Positions 5,697 to 6,238 of a DNA stretch of 6,238 nucleotides are shown piece by piece. The notes beneath the pieces are model-generated. The model was given only the letters and a program-made list of their open reading frames with translations. It did no database searches and had not been told where the DNA came from. Position 1 is the stretch's first letter. The number at the start of each line of letters is the position of its first letter. Source of the DNA: a candidate division LCP-89 bacterium. GTDB lineage: Bacteria > Electryoneota > B3-LCP. A program made the translations under genes and the position numbers. The stretch is taken from NCBI GenBank assembly GCA_025774735.1, contig JALGZU010000175.1, forward strand, positions 1 to 6,238, in the 5' to 3' direction.

Positions 5697-6238
5697 ATGT
5701 CCAAGGATCGTCAAACGTATCTACTGATTTTCGTTTTGCCTTTGCTGTTCGTCCTGCCTGGCTGCGGCGGCTACCACCCTTACGTCGCGCCGATACCGGT
5801 TCCCGGTGACCGGTATCCGATCACCCAGCCTGCTGAAAGAGGAGCTCGCAACGATTTCGCTGATGCCTTCGACCAGCAGTTCGTCCTCCAGGGCGAGCAG
5901 TTCATGGATCTCTCCCGTCACATCCGTAACGTCACCGGCGATCCCAAGCAAGCGTACAATGTTGACGCTTTCGGCGGAGTGCCCAACTCTTCGTGGTTCA
6001 CCAACCGGAACGCCCAGCATCGTATGTCCATCCCAGAAATCGTCCGGGGTCCGGATACCGGAAGCGGCCCGGATACGGCCTCGACCTGGACGATCATCCG
6101 CGCCAAGGCCGAAGGAGTAACGCCGGGTTTCACCATCGTGGACGGCCGGGGCGGCAAGTATGTTATCAAGTTCGATCCCATAGGTTATGCCGGGTTGAAC
6201 AGCGGGGCTGAAGTCATCGGATCGAAGCTGTTTTACGC
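5697..6238 (+). CDS. Predicted lipoprotein of unknown function with a possible kinase-N-lobe-like segment (3' end beyond window)
   Basis: 180 codons are visible with no stop. The N-terminus has Lys/Arg, a hydrophobic core (8-20) and the lipobox-like LPGC with Cys23, so it is probably a lipid-anchored envelope protein; Pro in the lipobox is somewhat unusual. Further on are VDAFGGVPNSSWFTNR (89-104), a Gly/Asp-rich linker, WTIIRAKAEGVTPGF (131-145), a beta-hairpin-like GGKYVIKFDP (152-161) and an alpha-helix-like GAEVIGSKLFY (170-180). The order beta strand with K158, then helix with E172, recalls the Lys-Glu pair of the N-lobe in HipA-like and other atypical kinases. That is inference from pattern only, and the catalytic loop would lie outside the window. 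It starts 33 nt after the barrel gene with no terminator between, so an operon is likely. The start is uncertain: an in-frame ATG at 5667 would add 10 residues, and AAGGGG (5672-5677) is 19 nt from the chosen ATG. Confidence 0.75.
   Translation, partial: MSKDRQTYLLIFVLPLLFVLPGCGGYHPYVAPIPVPGDRYPITQPAERGARNDFADAFDQQFVLQGEQFMDLSRHIRNVTGDPKQAYNVDAFGGVPNSSWFTNRNAQHRMSIPEIVRGPDTGSGPDTASTWTIIRAKAEGVTPGFTIVDGRGGKYVIKFDPIGYAGLNSGAEVIGSKLFY

Noticed and set aside
1..6238. Search for CRISPR arrays, tRNA/rRNA genes, insertion sequences and attachment sites
   Set aside because: No direct-repeat array, no tRNA-like cloverleaf, no transposase or terminal repeats were seen; the window is explained by envelope genes and one intergenic region.

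Overview
The window comes from a Gram-negative (diderm) bacterium. It encodes parts of a tripartite envelope pump, an outer-membrane beta-barrel and two predicted lipoproteins. GC content is moderate by eye. The protein styles (TriC/MexK-like RND pump, POTRA-less Omp85 barrel, SBP-TolC fusion) would fit Desulfobacterota, a related deltaproteobacterial lineage or an uncultured candidate phylum. No marker gene here settles the taxonomy.

Left part (1-3956, all on the minus strand, read right to left): a compact three-gene efflux operon. The first gene encodes an unusual 795-residue protein in which a complete periplasmic ABC substrate-binding-like domain is fused in frame to a complete TolC-type outer-membrane efflux domain. 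After 56 nt comes a lipoprotein periplasmic adaptor (membrane fusion protein, HlyD/AcrA class). After another 14 nt comes the start of an RND inner-membrane pump, cut by the window edge after 135 codons. Together these supply all three layers of a proton-driven export channel: inner-membrane pump, adaptor and outer-membrane duct. The duct carries what looks like a ligand-binding module.

Middle (3957-4337): a 381-bp divergent intergenic region without a convincing gene. It holds one good sigma70-like promoter on each strand. Their -10 boxes overlap around 4143-4149, so the two units may compete for RNA polymerase. A weaker minus-strand promoter candidate and two inverted repeats (one here, one at the tolC-adaptor junction) are also recorded.

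Right part (4338-6238, plus strand): a 441-residue exported Omp85/BamA-type barrel lacking POTRA domains, followed after 33 nt by the beginning of a predicted lipoprotein gene that runs off the window. The lipoprotein contains a segment reminiscent of the N-lobe of HipA-like/atypical kinases; this is a weak, pattern-level inference. The short gap and the absence of a visible terminator suggest one transcript for the pair.

The two points most worth following up are the binding-protein/TolC fusion and the Omp85 barrel plus kinase-lobe-like lipoprotein pair, which sits divergently next to the pump operon.
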